From contig JAEWWD010000187.1 of assembly GCA_023396535.1 (NCBI GenBank), positions 1 through 5,439 of the forward strand: a DNA stretch of 5,439 nucleotides, read 5' to 3'. Both the position numbers and the translations under genes were made by a program. How positions within the stretch are numbered: position 1 is the stretch's first letter; each line of letters opens with the position of its first letter. Origin of the DNA: Bacillota bacterium (GTDB lineage Bacteria; Bacillota; Clostridia; Christensenellales; CAG-138). Shown here one piece after another: positions 1 through 5,090 of the stretch. The notes under the pieces are model-generated. The model did no database searches and was not told the origin of the DNA. It saw only the letters and a list, made by a program, of their open reading frames with translations.

Positions 1-4
1 AGGT

Positions 5-39
5 GTCATTTTTCACCGTACATGCCGCTGAAAAATGAC
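5..39. repeat. Inverted repeat at left edge, function unknown
   Basis: Two perfect 11-base arms (5-15 and 29-39, GTCATTTTTCA and its complement) flank a 13-base spacer. Neither strand has a T-run straight after the arms, so it is not a convincing intrinsic terminator. All three plus-strand frames meet a stop within the first 50 bases, and I see no gene start here. It could be an operator or part of a leader or 3' end belonging to a gene left of the window. The arms are certain; the role is not. Confidence 0.45.
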
Positions 40-114
40 GATTGAAAGCCTCTGGCCGTATCTACTTCAGCCTGCCATTTTCGAGATTACCATTTAATTG
101 GCACGCCGCCGTAT

Positions 115-153
115 AAAACAACCGCGCGCTCCTGACCATGGAACGCGCGGTTG
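115..153 (-). terminator. Probable intrinsic terminator of ilvA
   Basis: Arms 119-128 and 144-153 (CAACCGCGCG and its exact complement) form a 10-bp GC-rich stem. A further TCC/GGA pairing (130-132 with 140-142) lies inside, after one mismatch. Read on the minus strand, the stem is followed directly by TTTTATA (from 118 downward), the expected U-tract. It lies about 70 bases beyond the ilvA stop codon and is the first hairpin after that gene that has a T-run. On the plus strand the T-rich stretch is less direct (TTGCCTACTTCTTTTT), so it is assigned to the minus strand. Confidence 0.7.
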
Positions 154-170
154 CCTACTTCTTTTTCAGA

Positions 171-189
171 GAAATCCCTTCGGGATTTC
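171..189. repeat. Short hairpin with TTC loop
   Basis: Perfect 8-bp arms (171-178 and 182-189, GAAATCCC and its complement) surround a TTC loop. It lies in the ilvA 3' untranslated region, between the stop codon and the terminator-like hairpin at 119-153. On the minus strand it is followed by TCTGAAAAAG, not by a T-run, so it is unlikely to terminate transcription itself. It may protect the mRNA 3' end or be a copy of a dispersed palindromic repeat. Its apex CCTTCGG is shared with two hairpins at 3549-3608. Confidence 0.5.
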
Positions 190-195
190 CTCCTT

Positions 196-233
196 CATTG
201 TTCATTATGCATTGTTAATTGTTAATTAATTAA
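196..233. repeat. AT-rich imperfect direct repeats overlapping the ilvA 3' end
   Basis: CATTGTTCATT (196-206) and CATTGTTAATT (210-220) differ at one base and are followed by GTTAATT (221-227) and AATTAAC (227-233). The ilvA stop codon and the codons for its last residues (Leu-Ile-Asn) lie inside this AT-rich tract, which contrasts with the GC-rich gene body. The repeat units are visible; whether this is a dispersed element or local slippage cannot be judged from one window. Confidence 0.45.
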
Positions 234-1418
234 CCTGTATCCCGCGTCCTCCAGCGAGCTTCTTATATCAAACACATGCCGCCTGTCGCGGGTTTCCAGC
301 TCCAGCGTTACGGCGGACTCCGTCACGTTCATATCCGGCGCCATGCGGTCGTGCGTTATGCTGACGATATTCGCGCCGGTGGCGGAAATCTGGCTCAGAA
401 GCCTGACAAGCTGGCCGGGTTTATCCGAAAGCGTGGTCCGGATCATCGTTTTGCGGCCGGTGCGCACAAGGCCCTTGTCTATGATGCGCGCGATCATTGT
501 CACGTCTATATTGCCGCCCGAAAGCAGCGCGACGGTGGGACGGTCCTTGAGCAGGCGCGCTTTTCCGCTGAGCATAGCCGCCACGCCCGCCGCGCCCGCG
601 CCCTCGCTGACGATTTTACACTTTTCGAGAAGATGCAGTATCGCGCGGGCGATATCGTCGTCGTCCACGGTGATGACGTCGTCCAGATAATCGCGGCACA
701 GCGGGTAGGTCAGATCGCCCGGGGTCTTGACGGCGATGCCGTCCGCTATGGTGTTCGCAGATGCGAGCGTCACGATGCGCTGCGCCTCTATGGAGGAGCG
801 CATGGACGCGGCGCTTGAAGGCTCCACGCCTATGACGCGGATCGTCGGGTCTATGCCCTTTGCGGCGATGGCTACGCCCGCCGCCAGCCCGCCGCCGCCC
901 AGAGGCACCAGTATCTGCCCGGCGGGGACTTCCTCGAGTATTTCAAGGCCGATCGTACCCTGCCCGGCGATCACGCGCTCGTCGTTGAACGGATGTATGA
1001 ACGTCGCTCCCGTCTTTTCCACGAGTTTAAGCGCGTGAGCGCACGCGTCGTCGTAGGAAGCGCCGTGCAGCACCACCTTGGCCCCGTAATGCTCGGTCGC
1101 CGTTATTTTGGAAAGCGGCGCGCCCGCAGGCATGACGATGGTGCAGTCGAGTCCCAGCTCGCGCGCGGCGCGCGCCACGCCCTGCGCATGGTTGCCCGCC
1201 GAGGCGGCGAGCACGCCGGCCTTCCACTGCGCTTCGGTGAGCTGCAATATGCAGTTGAACGCGCCGCGCACTTTGAACGCGCCCGTGTACTGCAGGTTTT
1301 CCAGCTTAATATACAGTTCCCCGCCGCCGGGCAACTGCATTTGCGTGACGTCGGTGCGGCACACGTACGGCGCGATGCGTGTTTTTGCCTCGCGCACATC
1401 CTCGAGCGTGATGGGCAT
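222..1418 (-). CDS. ilvA: Threonine ammonia-lyase (threonine deaminase), medium form with ACT domain
   Basis: This PLP enzyme deaminates L-threonine to 2-oxobutanoate and ammonia in the cytoplasm. It feeds isoleucine synthesis or threonine fermentation to propionate-type products. The 398-residue protein has a fold-type II PLP core at about residues 5-315. The Schiff-base lysine is K49 in TGAFKVRGA, the substrate/PLP loop is SAGNHAQG (73-80), the phosphate-binding glycine loop is GGGGL (174-178), and SGGN (300-303) lies near the pyridine ring. A single ACT domain follows (about 324-398, starting near MIRTTLSDKPGQL). This matches the medium form of about 400 residues; E. coli TdcB is shorter and lacks ACT, while E. 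coli IlvA is longer with two ACT-like units. The start is fixed by GGGAGG at 1426-1431, seven bases before the ATG. The ACT domain suggests allosteric control by an amino acid, but the effector cannot be read from sequence. It stands alone, with no ilv neighbours, so a catabolic rather than biosynthetic role remains possible. Confidence 0.95.
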   Translation of the reverse strand: MPITLEDVREAKTRIAPYVCRTDVTQMQLPGGGELYIKLENLQYTGAFKVRGAFNCILQLTEAQWKAGVLAASAGNHAQGVARAARELGLDCTIVMPAGAPLSKITATEHYGAKVVLHGASYDDACAHALKLVEKTGATFIHPFNDERVIAGQGTIGLEILEEVPAGQILVPLGGGGLAAGVAIAAKGIDPTIRVIGVEPSSAASMRSSIEAQRIVTLASANTIADGIAVKTPGDLTYPLCRDYLDDVITVDDDDIARAILHLLEKCKIVSEGAGAAGVAAMLSGKARLLKDRPTVALLSGGNIDVTMIARIIDKGLVRTGRKTMIRTTLSDKPGQLVRLLSQISATGANIVSITHDRMAPDMNVTESAVTLELETRDRRHVFDIRSSLEDAGYRLIN

Positions 1419-1425
1419 GGCCTTT

Positions 1426-1431
1426 CCTCCC
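1426..1431 (-). promoter_or_regulatory. Ribosome binding site of ilvA
   Basis: The minus strand reads GGGAGG, seven bases upstream of the ATG at 1418. This near-perfect Shine-Dalgarno sequence supports that start. No other in-frame start upstream has a comparable site. Confidence 0.85.
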
Positions 1432-1457
1432 GTACTTCAAACGAATTGGTTTTATTT

Positions 1458-1486
1458 ATCATACATCCGAATGGAGCGCCGCGCAA
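1458..1486 (-). promoter_or_regulatory. Candidate sigma-A promoter for ilvA
   Basis: On the minus strand, TTGCGC (1486-1481) and TATGAT (1463-1458) are separated by 17 bases. The -10 matches the housekeeping consensus at five of six positions and the -35 at three of six. It would give a 5' untranslated region of roughly 30 bases ending in the strong ribosome binding site. The -35 element falls inside the hairpin at 1466-1516, so a protein bound to that inverted repeat would block polymerase. This is a pattern match only. Confidence 0.45.
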
Positions 1487-1516
1487 CGATTGCGGGTTTT
1501 TCCCGCTCTATTCGGA
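1466..1516. repeat. Large imperfect inverted repeat upstream of ilvA
   Basis: Arms 1466-1478 and 1504-1516 are complementary at 12 of 13 positions, the exception being a G-T pair (TCCGAATGGAGCG against CGCTCTATTCGGA). Inside the 25-base spacer, GCAA (1483-1486) pairs with TTGC (1490-1493) around CGA, with further GC pairs outside it. The plus-strand GGGTTTTTCCC (1494-1504) can form a small alternative stem. The element overlaps the proposed ilvA -35 box. It could be an operator, a leader structure if transcription starts further upstream, or a dispersed palindrome. I looked for a T-box core sequence here and did not find one. Confidence 0.5.
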
Positions 1517-1586
1517 CAGTATGACGCAGTGCCGCAAAATTCTTCCCGCCTGCTCCCATTACCGATTATTTTGCGCGTCTTGCCGG

Positions 1587-1604
1587 AATAAACTGCAATA
1601 AACT
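1587..1604. repeat. Tandem AATAAACT direct repeat with ten-base period
   Basis: AATAAACT occurs at 1587-1594 and again at 1597-1604, so the two copies sit one helical turn apart on the same face of the DNA. They lie in the divergent region, about 145 bases upstream of the SipL-like start and 170 bases upstream of the ilvA start. Paired sites like this are sometimes bound by regulators, but in AT-rich DNA chance is also plausible. Confidence 0.25.
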
Positions 1605-1700
1605 CTCTATGAATCCGATTTGTATCGCACAGCATTCCGGTAATCCGGCGTTTCTTACCCGCAAATAAATAAAAATTACTTCTGTACGGGTCTGTCCATT

Positions 1701-1708
1701 CATATATT
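1701..1708 (+). promoter_or_regulatory. Candidate -10 element for the SipL-like gene (sigma-E-like)
   Basis: CATATATT at 1701-1708 fits the CATAnnnT pattern of sigma-E -10 elements; sigma-E is the mother-cell factor known to drive sipL in Clostridioides difficile. The embedded TATATT would also serve sigma-A (five of six matches). A good -35 is not visible at the expected distance for either factor. Transcription from here would start about 34 bases before the ATG. The call rests partly on what the gene encodes, so confidence is low. Confidence 0.3.
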
Positions 1709-1733
1709 GGTTACGACAGAACTAAACGACTAA

Positions 1734-1741
1734 GAGAGGTG
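1734..1741 (+). promoter_or_regulatory. Ribosome binding site of the SipL-like gene
   Basis: GAGAGGTG ends seven bases before the ATG at 1749, an ideal Shine-Dalgarno distance. It favours that start over the in-frame Met10 codon at 1776, which lacks such a site. Confidence 0.85.
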
Positions 1742-1748
1742 CAGCCAT

Positions 1749-3254
1749 ATGGAACCCATCTGGAACGAACTGAATATGGAGCGAGTGGCGGGCAGGACCG
1801 TAGCGCAGGCGATGGTGGAAAGCGACATCCCGCTGCCTGCCGGGCGGGAGACGCAGCGCATACTGCATGTACAGGGGCAGATCCACAACGACGCCGCCCA
1901 CTGTTCGGCCGGACGGGTACAGGCGGACGGCACCCTTACGTTGCAGATGCTATGCCTGGATAGCGAAAACCGGCCCTTCGGCGTACGCGCATCCACGCAA
2001 TACAGCCACGACATACCGCTCGACGGCGTGGAGGAGGGCATGCGCGCGCAGGTAAAGCCGCAGTTGATGGATCTTCGCTATTCCCTCAACGACAGGCGCG
2101 TACATCTGGAGACCGTTGCGGAGCTGAACACGGTGGTGCGGCAGAACGACAGCGTGCAGGTGCTGGCCGACATCGGCGGGGTCGACGATCTGCAGAAGCA
2201 GTTTCAGGAAATCGAAGCCTCCCGCCTTATGCCAGTGGGGAATTCCACCGTACGCATCCGCGAAGAGATCCCCGCCCCCGGCGCGCAGCAGGTACTGCTC
2301 GCCGACGCGCAGGTGCAGGTCCAAAACGCCACACTGGAGGAAAACGGCTTAGGCGTGCAGGGCATGCTCTACGTGAGCGCGCTGTACGTGGACGCGGACG
2401 GCCAGCTCAATCAAGCGGCGCAGCAGTTCCCCTTTGAGGAACTGATCCCCATGGAGCTGGACGCCCGTACCTGCGCAAGCGTCAGCGTATCGCCCACCGT
2501 AAAGGATATGTCCATATCCGTCGGCGGGGACGGGGATATGCTGGAAGTGGAAGCCGCCGTGACGCTCGACGCGAGCTGCATATCGCGGGAACGCATGAAC
2601 GCGCTTTCGGACGCCTACGCGCCGGATCAGGCCGTCAACTGCGCGCAGGAGACCATGGAGCAGCTCAATCCCGTGGCGGTGGTGCGGCAGATCTGCCCGA
2701 TCCACGAGACATTGCGCGTACCGGAGGGGCTGCCCGATGTATCCCGCGTGTCCTTTGTCAACGCGCGGCCCACGGTGCTCGGAACGACGGACGACGGCGG
2801 GCAGCTCGCGGTCGACGGGCTCTTAATGACCAGCGTCGTATTCCAAAGCGAAGAAGGCATGCTCACGGGCTTTGAAGAGGACGTCCCCTTCCGCTGCACG
2901 CTCAACACGCCCTTCACGCCCGACGCGGAAATCACCCTGAATGTGCTGCAAATCCACGAGAACGGTTCGGGCCGCAACATAAACGTGGATTACGTGCTGG
3001 AAACGGAGGCCATGGTCAACGAGCTGCGGGAGGTCACGCTCGCGGTTTCCGCCGAACCCGCGGAACCCGTGGCGCGCAGGAACGGCATCATGATCAACTT
3101 CGCCCCGGCGGGCGAGACATTCTGGGATGTGGGCAAGCGCCACGGTGTTACCACCGCGCAGCTCAAGCAATGGAATCCCGGCGTAACGGAGCCCTTCGCG
3201 GAGGGCACGCCGGTGTTCGTGCTCTCGGCGGCGGGAAAGAAACACAACATCTAA
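1749..3254 (+). CDS. sipL: SipL-like spore coat morphogenetic protein (SPOCS/DUF3794 repeats plus LysM)
   Basis: The 501-residue protein has three SPOCS (DUF3794)-type units, at about 14-130, 158-280 and 312-432, followed by one LysM domain at about 446-492. The first unit is typical: IPLP (27-30), ILHVQGQI (38-45), then a beta-rich body. The LysM is recognisable from APAGETFWDVGKRHGV followed by QLKQWNPGV and a closing GTPVFVLS strand. There is no signal peptide or membrane segment, so the protein should stay in the mother-cell cytoplasm. In C. difficile, SipL has this plan; it binds SpoIVA through its LysM region and helps anchor the coat to the forespore. I infer the same role here from architecture. 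Clostridia also carry other DUF3794-LysM proteins, so a paralogue of unknown coat function is the main alternative. The gene stands alone, divergent from ilvA, with a good ribosome binding site. No truncation or frameshift is visible. Confidence 0.85.
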   Translation: MEPIWNELNMERVAGRTVAQAMVESDIPLPAGRETQRILHVQGQIHNDAAHCSAGRVQADGTLTLQMLCLDSENRPFGVRASTQYSHDIPLDGVEEGMRAQVKPQLMDLRYSLNDRRVHLETVAELNTVVRQNDSVQVLADIGGVDDLQKQFQEIEASRLMPVGNSTVRIREEIPAPGAQQVLLADAQVQVQNATLEENGLGVQGMLYVSALYVDADGQLNQAAQQFPFEELIPMELDARTCASVSVSPTVKDMSISVGGDGDMLEVEAAVTLDASCISRERMNALSDAYAPDQAVNCAQETMEQLNPVAVVRQICPIHETLRVPEGLPDVSRVSFVNARPTVLGTTDDGGQLAVDGLLMTSVVFQSEEGMLTGFEEDVPFRCTLNTPFTPDAEITLNVLQIHENGSGRNINVDYVLETEAMVNELREVTLAVSAEPAEPVARRNGIMINFAPAGETFWDVGKRHGVTTAQLKQWNPGVTEPFAEGTPVFVLSAAGKKHNI

Positions 3255-3256
3255 TG

Positions 3257-3287
3257 TCGCACAAATGGGCTTTGCCCATTTGCGCGA
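3257..3287. repeat. Hairpin directly after the SipL-like stop codon
   Basis: Arms 3257-3270 and 3274-3287 pair at 13 of 14 positions around a TTT loop, with a single A-C mismatch; the inner nine pairs are CAAATGGGC and its complement. It begins three bases after the stop codon. The following sequence is GGGGG and then TTTT (3293-3296), so the U-tract is not next to the stem and termination here would be weak. It may protect the mRNA 3' end or act together with the later hairpins. Confidence 0.5.
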
Positions 3288-3298
3288 GGGGGTTTTCT

Positions 3299-3351
3299 CA
3301 CGCGGCGGTACACTCGGAAGCCTAAAGGCTTCTGTCGCATGCCGCCGCGTG
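3299..3351. repeat. Two-tier GC-rich stem structure
   Basis: An outer perfect 10-bp stem (3299-3308 with 3342-3351, CACGCGGCGG and its complement) encloses a separate inner hairpin, GAAGCC (3317-3322) with GGCTTC (3327-3332), around a TAAA loop. The unpaired bases between the two stems would form an internal loop. No T-run follows. The layout resembles a structured RNA element more than a simple terminator, but no known RNA family was recognised. Confidence 0.45.
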
Positions 3352-3357
3352 CAAGGT

Positions 3358-3397
3358 GTCCCATCTGACGCACATGTCGTCAGATGGGACTTATTTT
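3358..3397 (+). terminator. Probable intrinsic terminator for the SipL-like transcript
   Basis: A perfect 13-bp stem (3358-3370 with 3378-3390, GTCCCATCTGACG and its complement) with a seven-base loop is followed at once by TTATTTT. On the plus strand this is the best stem-plus-U-tract after the SipL-like gene, though it lies about 100 bases beyond the stop codon. If it is the true end, the mRNA carries a structured 3' untranslated region of about 140 bases. Confidence 0.65.
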
Positions 3398-3420
3398 ATG
3401 TCATACGTCCCACGCCTGCG

Positions 3421-3448
3421 CGGGCGGGGCGGCGGAGCGCCCCGCCTG
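3421..3448 (+). terminator. GC-rich hairpin, possible back-up terminator
   Basis: GGCGGGGCG (3423-3431) pairs perfectly with CGCCCCGCC (3438-3446) around a six-base loop, extended outward by a G-T and a C-G pair. The plus strand continues TTTGTG, a poor U-tract. It may reinforce the stronger terminator about 30 bases upstream, or be another palindromic repeat with no role in termination. Confidence 0.35.
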
Positions 3449-3548
3449 TTTGTGCAAATAATCAACGTTTGAATGATCATACGTTATTTACTAAAACCAT
3501 TTGTATCTTAATGGCGGGTGGCAAGGGCTTGCTTGAGGAAGGGGGGAC

Positions 3549-3573
3549 TGGGGGAAACCTTCGGTTTCCCCCA
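3549..3573. repeat. Perfect 11-bp hairpin with TTC loop
   Basis: TGGGGGAAACC (3549-3559) is exactly complementary to 3563-3573 around a TTC loop. The plus strand continues AATATAAAAAAATA and the minus strand continues GTCCCCCC, so neither side has the T-run of an intrinsic terminator. The apex CCTTCGG is shared with the hairpins at 171-189 and, in reverse complement, 3590-3608. Confidence 0.5.
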
Positions 3574-3589
3574 ATATAAAAAAATATCG

Positions 3590-3608
3590 TCGCCGCCGAA
3601 GGCGGCGA
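3590..3608. repeat. Perfect 8-bp GC hairpin with GAA loop
   Basis: TCGCCGCC (3590-3597) pairs with GGCGGCGA (3601-3608) around GAA. It stands 16 bases after the preceding hairpin, separated by an AT-rich A-run, and 23 bases before the nfn terminator. On the minus strand a T-rich stretch lies a few bases beyond it (CGATATTTTTTT), so it could act as a second terminator for the nfn operon. Confidence 0.4.
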
Positions 3609-3630
3609 TACCTTAAGGTTCCAAGTAACA

Positions 3631-3662
3631 TAAAAGGCCGCCCCCGATGGGGCGGCCTTTTT
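3631..3662 (-). terminator. Strong intrinsic terminator of nfnAB, likely bidirectional
   Basis: AAAAGGCCGCCCC (3632-3644) is perfectly complementary to 3649-3661 around a four-base CGAT loop, a 13-bp stem that includes A-U pairs at its base. It begins 15 bases beyond the nfnB stop codon on the minus strand, where the stem ends in TTTT. The plus strand ends in TTTTT, so it can also stop read-through from the SipL-like gene. It is the clearest terminator in the window. Confidence 0.9.
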
Positions 3663-3676
3663 ATGGTTTGATTTTG

Positions 3677-5089
3677 TTACTTCTTGCTCAGCGCCTCGTG
3701 TATGGCCGCGGCGGCCTTCTTGCCCGCGCCCATGGCGAGTATGACGGTGGCCGCGCCCGTTACGGCGTCGCCGCCCGCGTACACGTATGGCTTGCTGGTT
3801 GCGCCCGTTTCCTCATCCGCCACGATGCCGCCCCACTTCTCTGTCGCGAGGCCCGGGGTAGTGTTCTTGATAAGCGGATTGGGGGAGTTGCCGATGGCGA
3901 CGACAACCGTATCCACATCCAGCGTGAACTCGCTGCCCTTTTTCGCGACGGGCCGCCTGCGGCCGGACGCGTCGGGTTCGCCCAACTCCATCTCCACGCA
4001 CTCCATGGAAACGACGTTGCCGTTCTCGTTGCCGTTGATGCGGGTGGGGTTGCAGAGCATCTTGAATATGATGCCCTCTTCCTTGGCGTGGTGTACTTCT
4101 TCCACACGCGCGGGCATTTCCACCTCGCTGCGGCGGTACACGATGTACACGTTCTCCGCGCCCAGGCGCTTCGCGCAACGCGCGGCGTCCATCGCGACGT
4201 TGCCGCCGCCGATGACGGCGACGTTTTTGCCCACGCGCACCGGAGTATCGGTCTTCGGGAACGCGTACGCCTTCATGAGGTTGATGCGGGTCAAGAACTC
4301 ATTGGCGGAATATACGCCGTTGAGGTTTTCGCCGGGTATCTTCTGGAAGTTGGGCAGGCCCGCGCCGGAACCTATGAACACGGCTTCAAAGCCCTCGTCC
4401 TCCATCAGCTCGTCCAGGCTGATGGAACGGCCGACCACGGTGTTGGTCAGTATGTTCACGCCCAACTTTTCGACGGTGGCGATCTCCTCGCGCACCAGCC
4501 CCTTGGGCAGACGGAACTCGGGGATGCCGTACATGAGCACGCCGCCGGGGGTGTGCAGGGCTTCGAATATGGTCACGTCGTAGCCGAGCTTGGCAAGATC
4601 GCCCGCGCAGGTCAGGCCCGCGGGGCCGGAGCCTATGACGGCGACTTTTTTGCCGTTCTTCTGTACGGGAGCGCCGGAAACGGCGGAAGAACCGCTTTCC
4701 CTGGCCTTCTGCATGGCGTGGTCGGCTGCGAAGCGCTCCAGTCGGCCAATGCCGACCGGCTCGCCCTTTATGGCGCGCACGCATTTCTGCTCGCACTGGG
4801 TTTCCTGCGGGCAAACGCGGCCGCAGATGGCGGGCAGGCTGTTGGTGCTCTTCAAAATATCGTAGGCGTCGTCGAACTTCTCTTCGGCGATGGCCTTTAT
4901 GAATTCAGGGATGCGCACGTTGACGGGGCAGCCGGATACGCAGGGCTTATGCTTGCACTGCAGGCAGCGGGTCGCCTCTTCCATGGCCATTGCCGCGTCG
5001 TACCCGTGGGAAACCTCGTCGAAATTCTTGTTGCGCACGTCCGGCGCCTGCTCGCGCGCGGGCAGTTTCTTCGGATTCATATTCGGCAT
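3677..5089 (-). CDS. nfnB: NfnB: large subunit of NADH-dependent ferredoxin:NADP+ oxidoreductase (GltD-like)
   Basis: With NfnA this forms a cytoplasmic flavin-based bifurcating enzyme that couples NADPH oxidation to reduction of NAD+ and ferredoxin, or the reverse. The 470 residues show the GltD-type plan: an N-terminal iron-sulfur domain with C42, C45, C50, C54 and C89, C93, C99, C103; an FAD-binding fold (VAVIGSGPAG, about 149-158, ending at E176); an inserted NADP(H) fold (VAVIGGGNVAMD, 290-301, then YRRS 318-321); and the closing FAD motif YAGGD (437-441). Comparison with the related N-terminal domain of dihydropyrimidine dehydrogenase suggests that E118 (GRLERF) is a non-cysteine ligand to one [4Fe-4S] cluster. 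The start follows AGAGGTG by seven bases and lies one base after nfnA, so the two are co-transcribed and probably translationally coupled. Such proteins are often labelled NADPH-dependent glutamate synthase small subunit (GltA/GltD). The nfnA neighbour, and the absence of a glutamate synthase large subunit in view, favour NfnB. Confidence 0.9.
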   Translation of the reverse strand: MPNMNPKKLPAREQAPDVRNKNFDEVSHGYDAAMAMEEATRCLQCKHKPCVSGCPVNVRIPEFIKAIAEEKFDDAYDILKSTNSLPAICGRVCPQETQCEQKCVRAIKGEPVGIGRLERFAADHAMQKARESGSSAVSGAPVQKNGKKVAVIGSGPAGLTCAGDLAKLGYDVTIFEALHTPGGVLMYGIPEFRLPKGLVREEIATVEKLGVNILTNTVVGRSISLDELMEDEGFEAVFIGSGAGLPNFQKIPGENLNGVYSANEFLTRINLMKAYAFPKTDTPVRVGKNVAVIGGGNVAMDAARCAKRLGAENVYIVYRRSEVEMPARVEEVHHAKEEGIIFKMLCNPTRINGNENGNVVSMECVEMELGEPDASGRRRPVAKKGSEFTLDVDTVVVAIGNSPNPLIKNTTPGLATEKWGGIVADEETGATSKPYVYAGGDAVTGAATVILAMGAGKKAAAAIHEALSKK

Positions 5090-5090
5090 G

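Larger units (their letters stand above)
3255..3676. other. Hairpin-rich convergent intergenic region without a supported gene
   Basis: This 422-base gap lies between the ends of two convergent genes. The only open frame of note is a 104-codon plus-strand frame from 3265. It starts inside a hairpin arm, has no ribosome binding site, runs through several palindromes and encodes a low-complexity, Gly/Arg-rich product, so I do not call it. The region holds at least seven inverted repeats, listed separately, and an AT-richer stretch near 3451-3515 that contains the palindrome ATGATCAT (3473-3480). No tRNA or known riboswitch fold was recognised. Confidence 0.6.

Noticed and set aside
276..818. 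Plus-strand frames opposite ilvA (276-818, 343-690, 727-1038, 993-1601)
   Set aside because: All are shadows of the minus-strand ilvA frame, which carries every expected catalytic motif; none has a ribosome binding site or recognisable domain.
1419..1520. T-box or other amino-acid riboswitch upstream of ilvA
   Set aside because: The large hairpin prompted the check, but no T-box core sequence is visible and no terminator stem with a U-tract precedes the ATG on the minus strand.
3265..3579. 104-codon plus-strand frame between sipL and nfnB
   Set aside because: It starts within a hairpin arm, has no ribosome binding site, reads through at least five palindromes including a likely terminator, and shows no domain or protein-like composition.
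3677..5089. Calling the gene glutamate synthase small subunit (gltD/gltA)
   Set aside because: Domain plan is shared, but the directly upstream gene is NfnA and the likely cluster ligand pattern (Glu118) fits NfnB. No glutamate synthase large subunit is in view.
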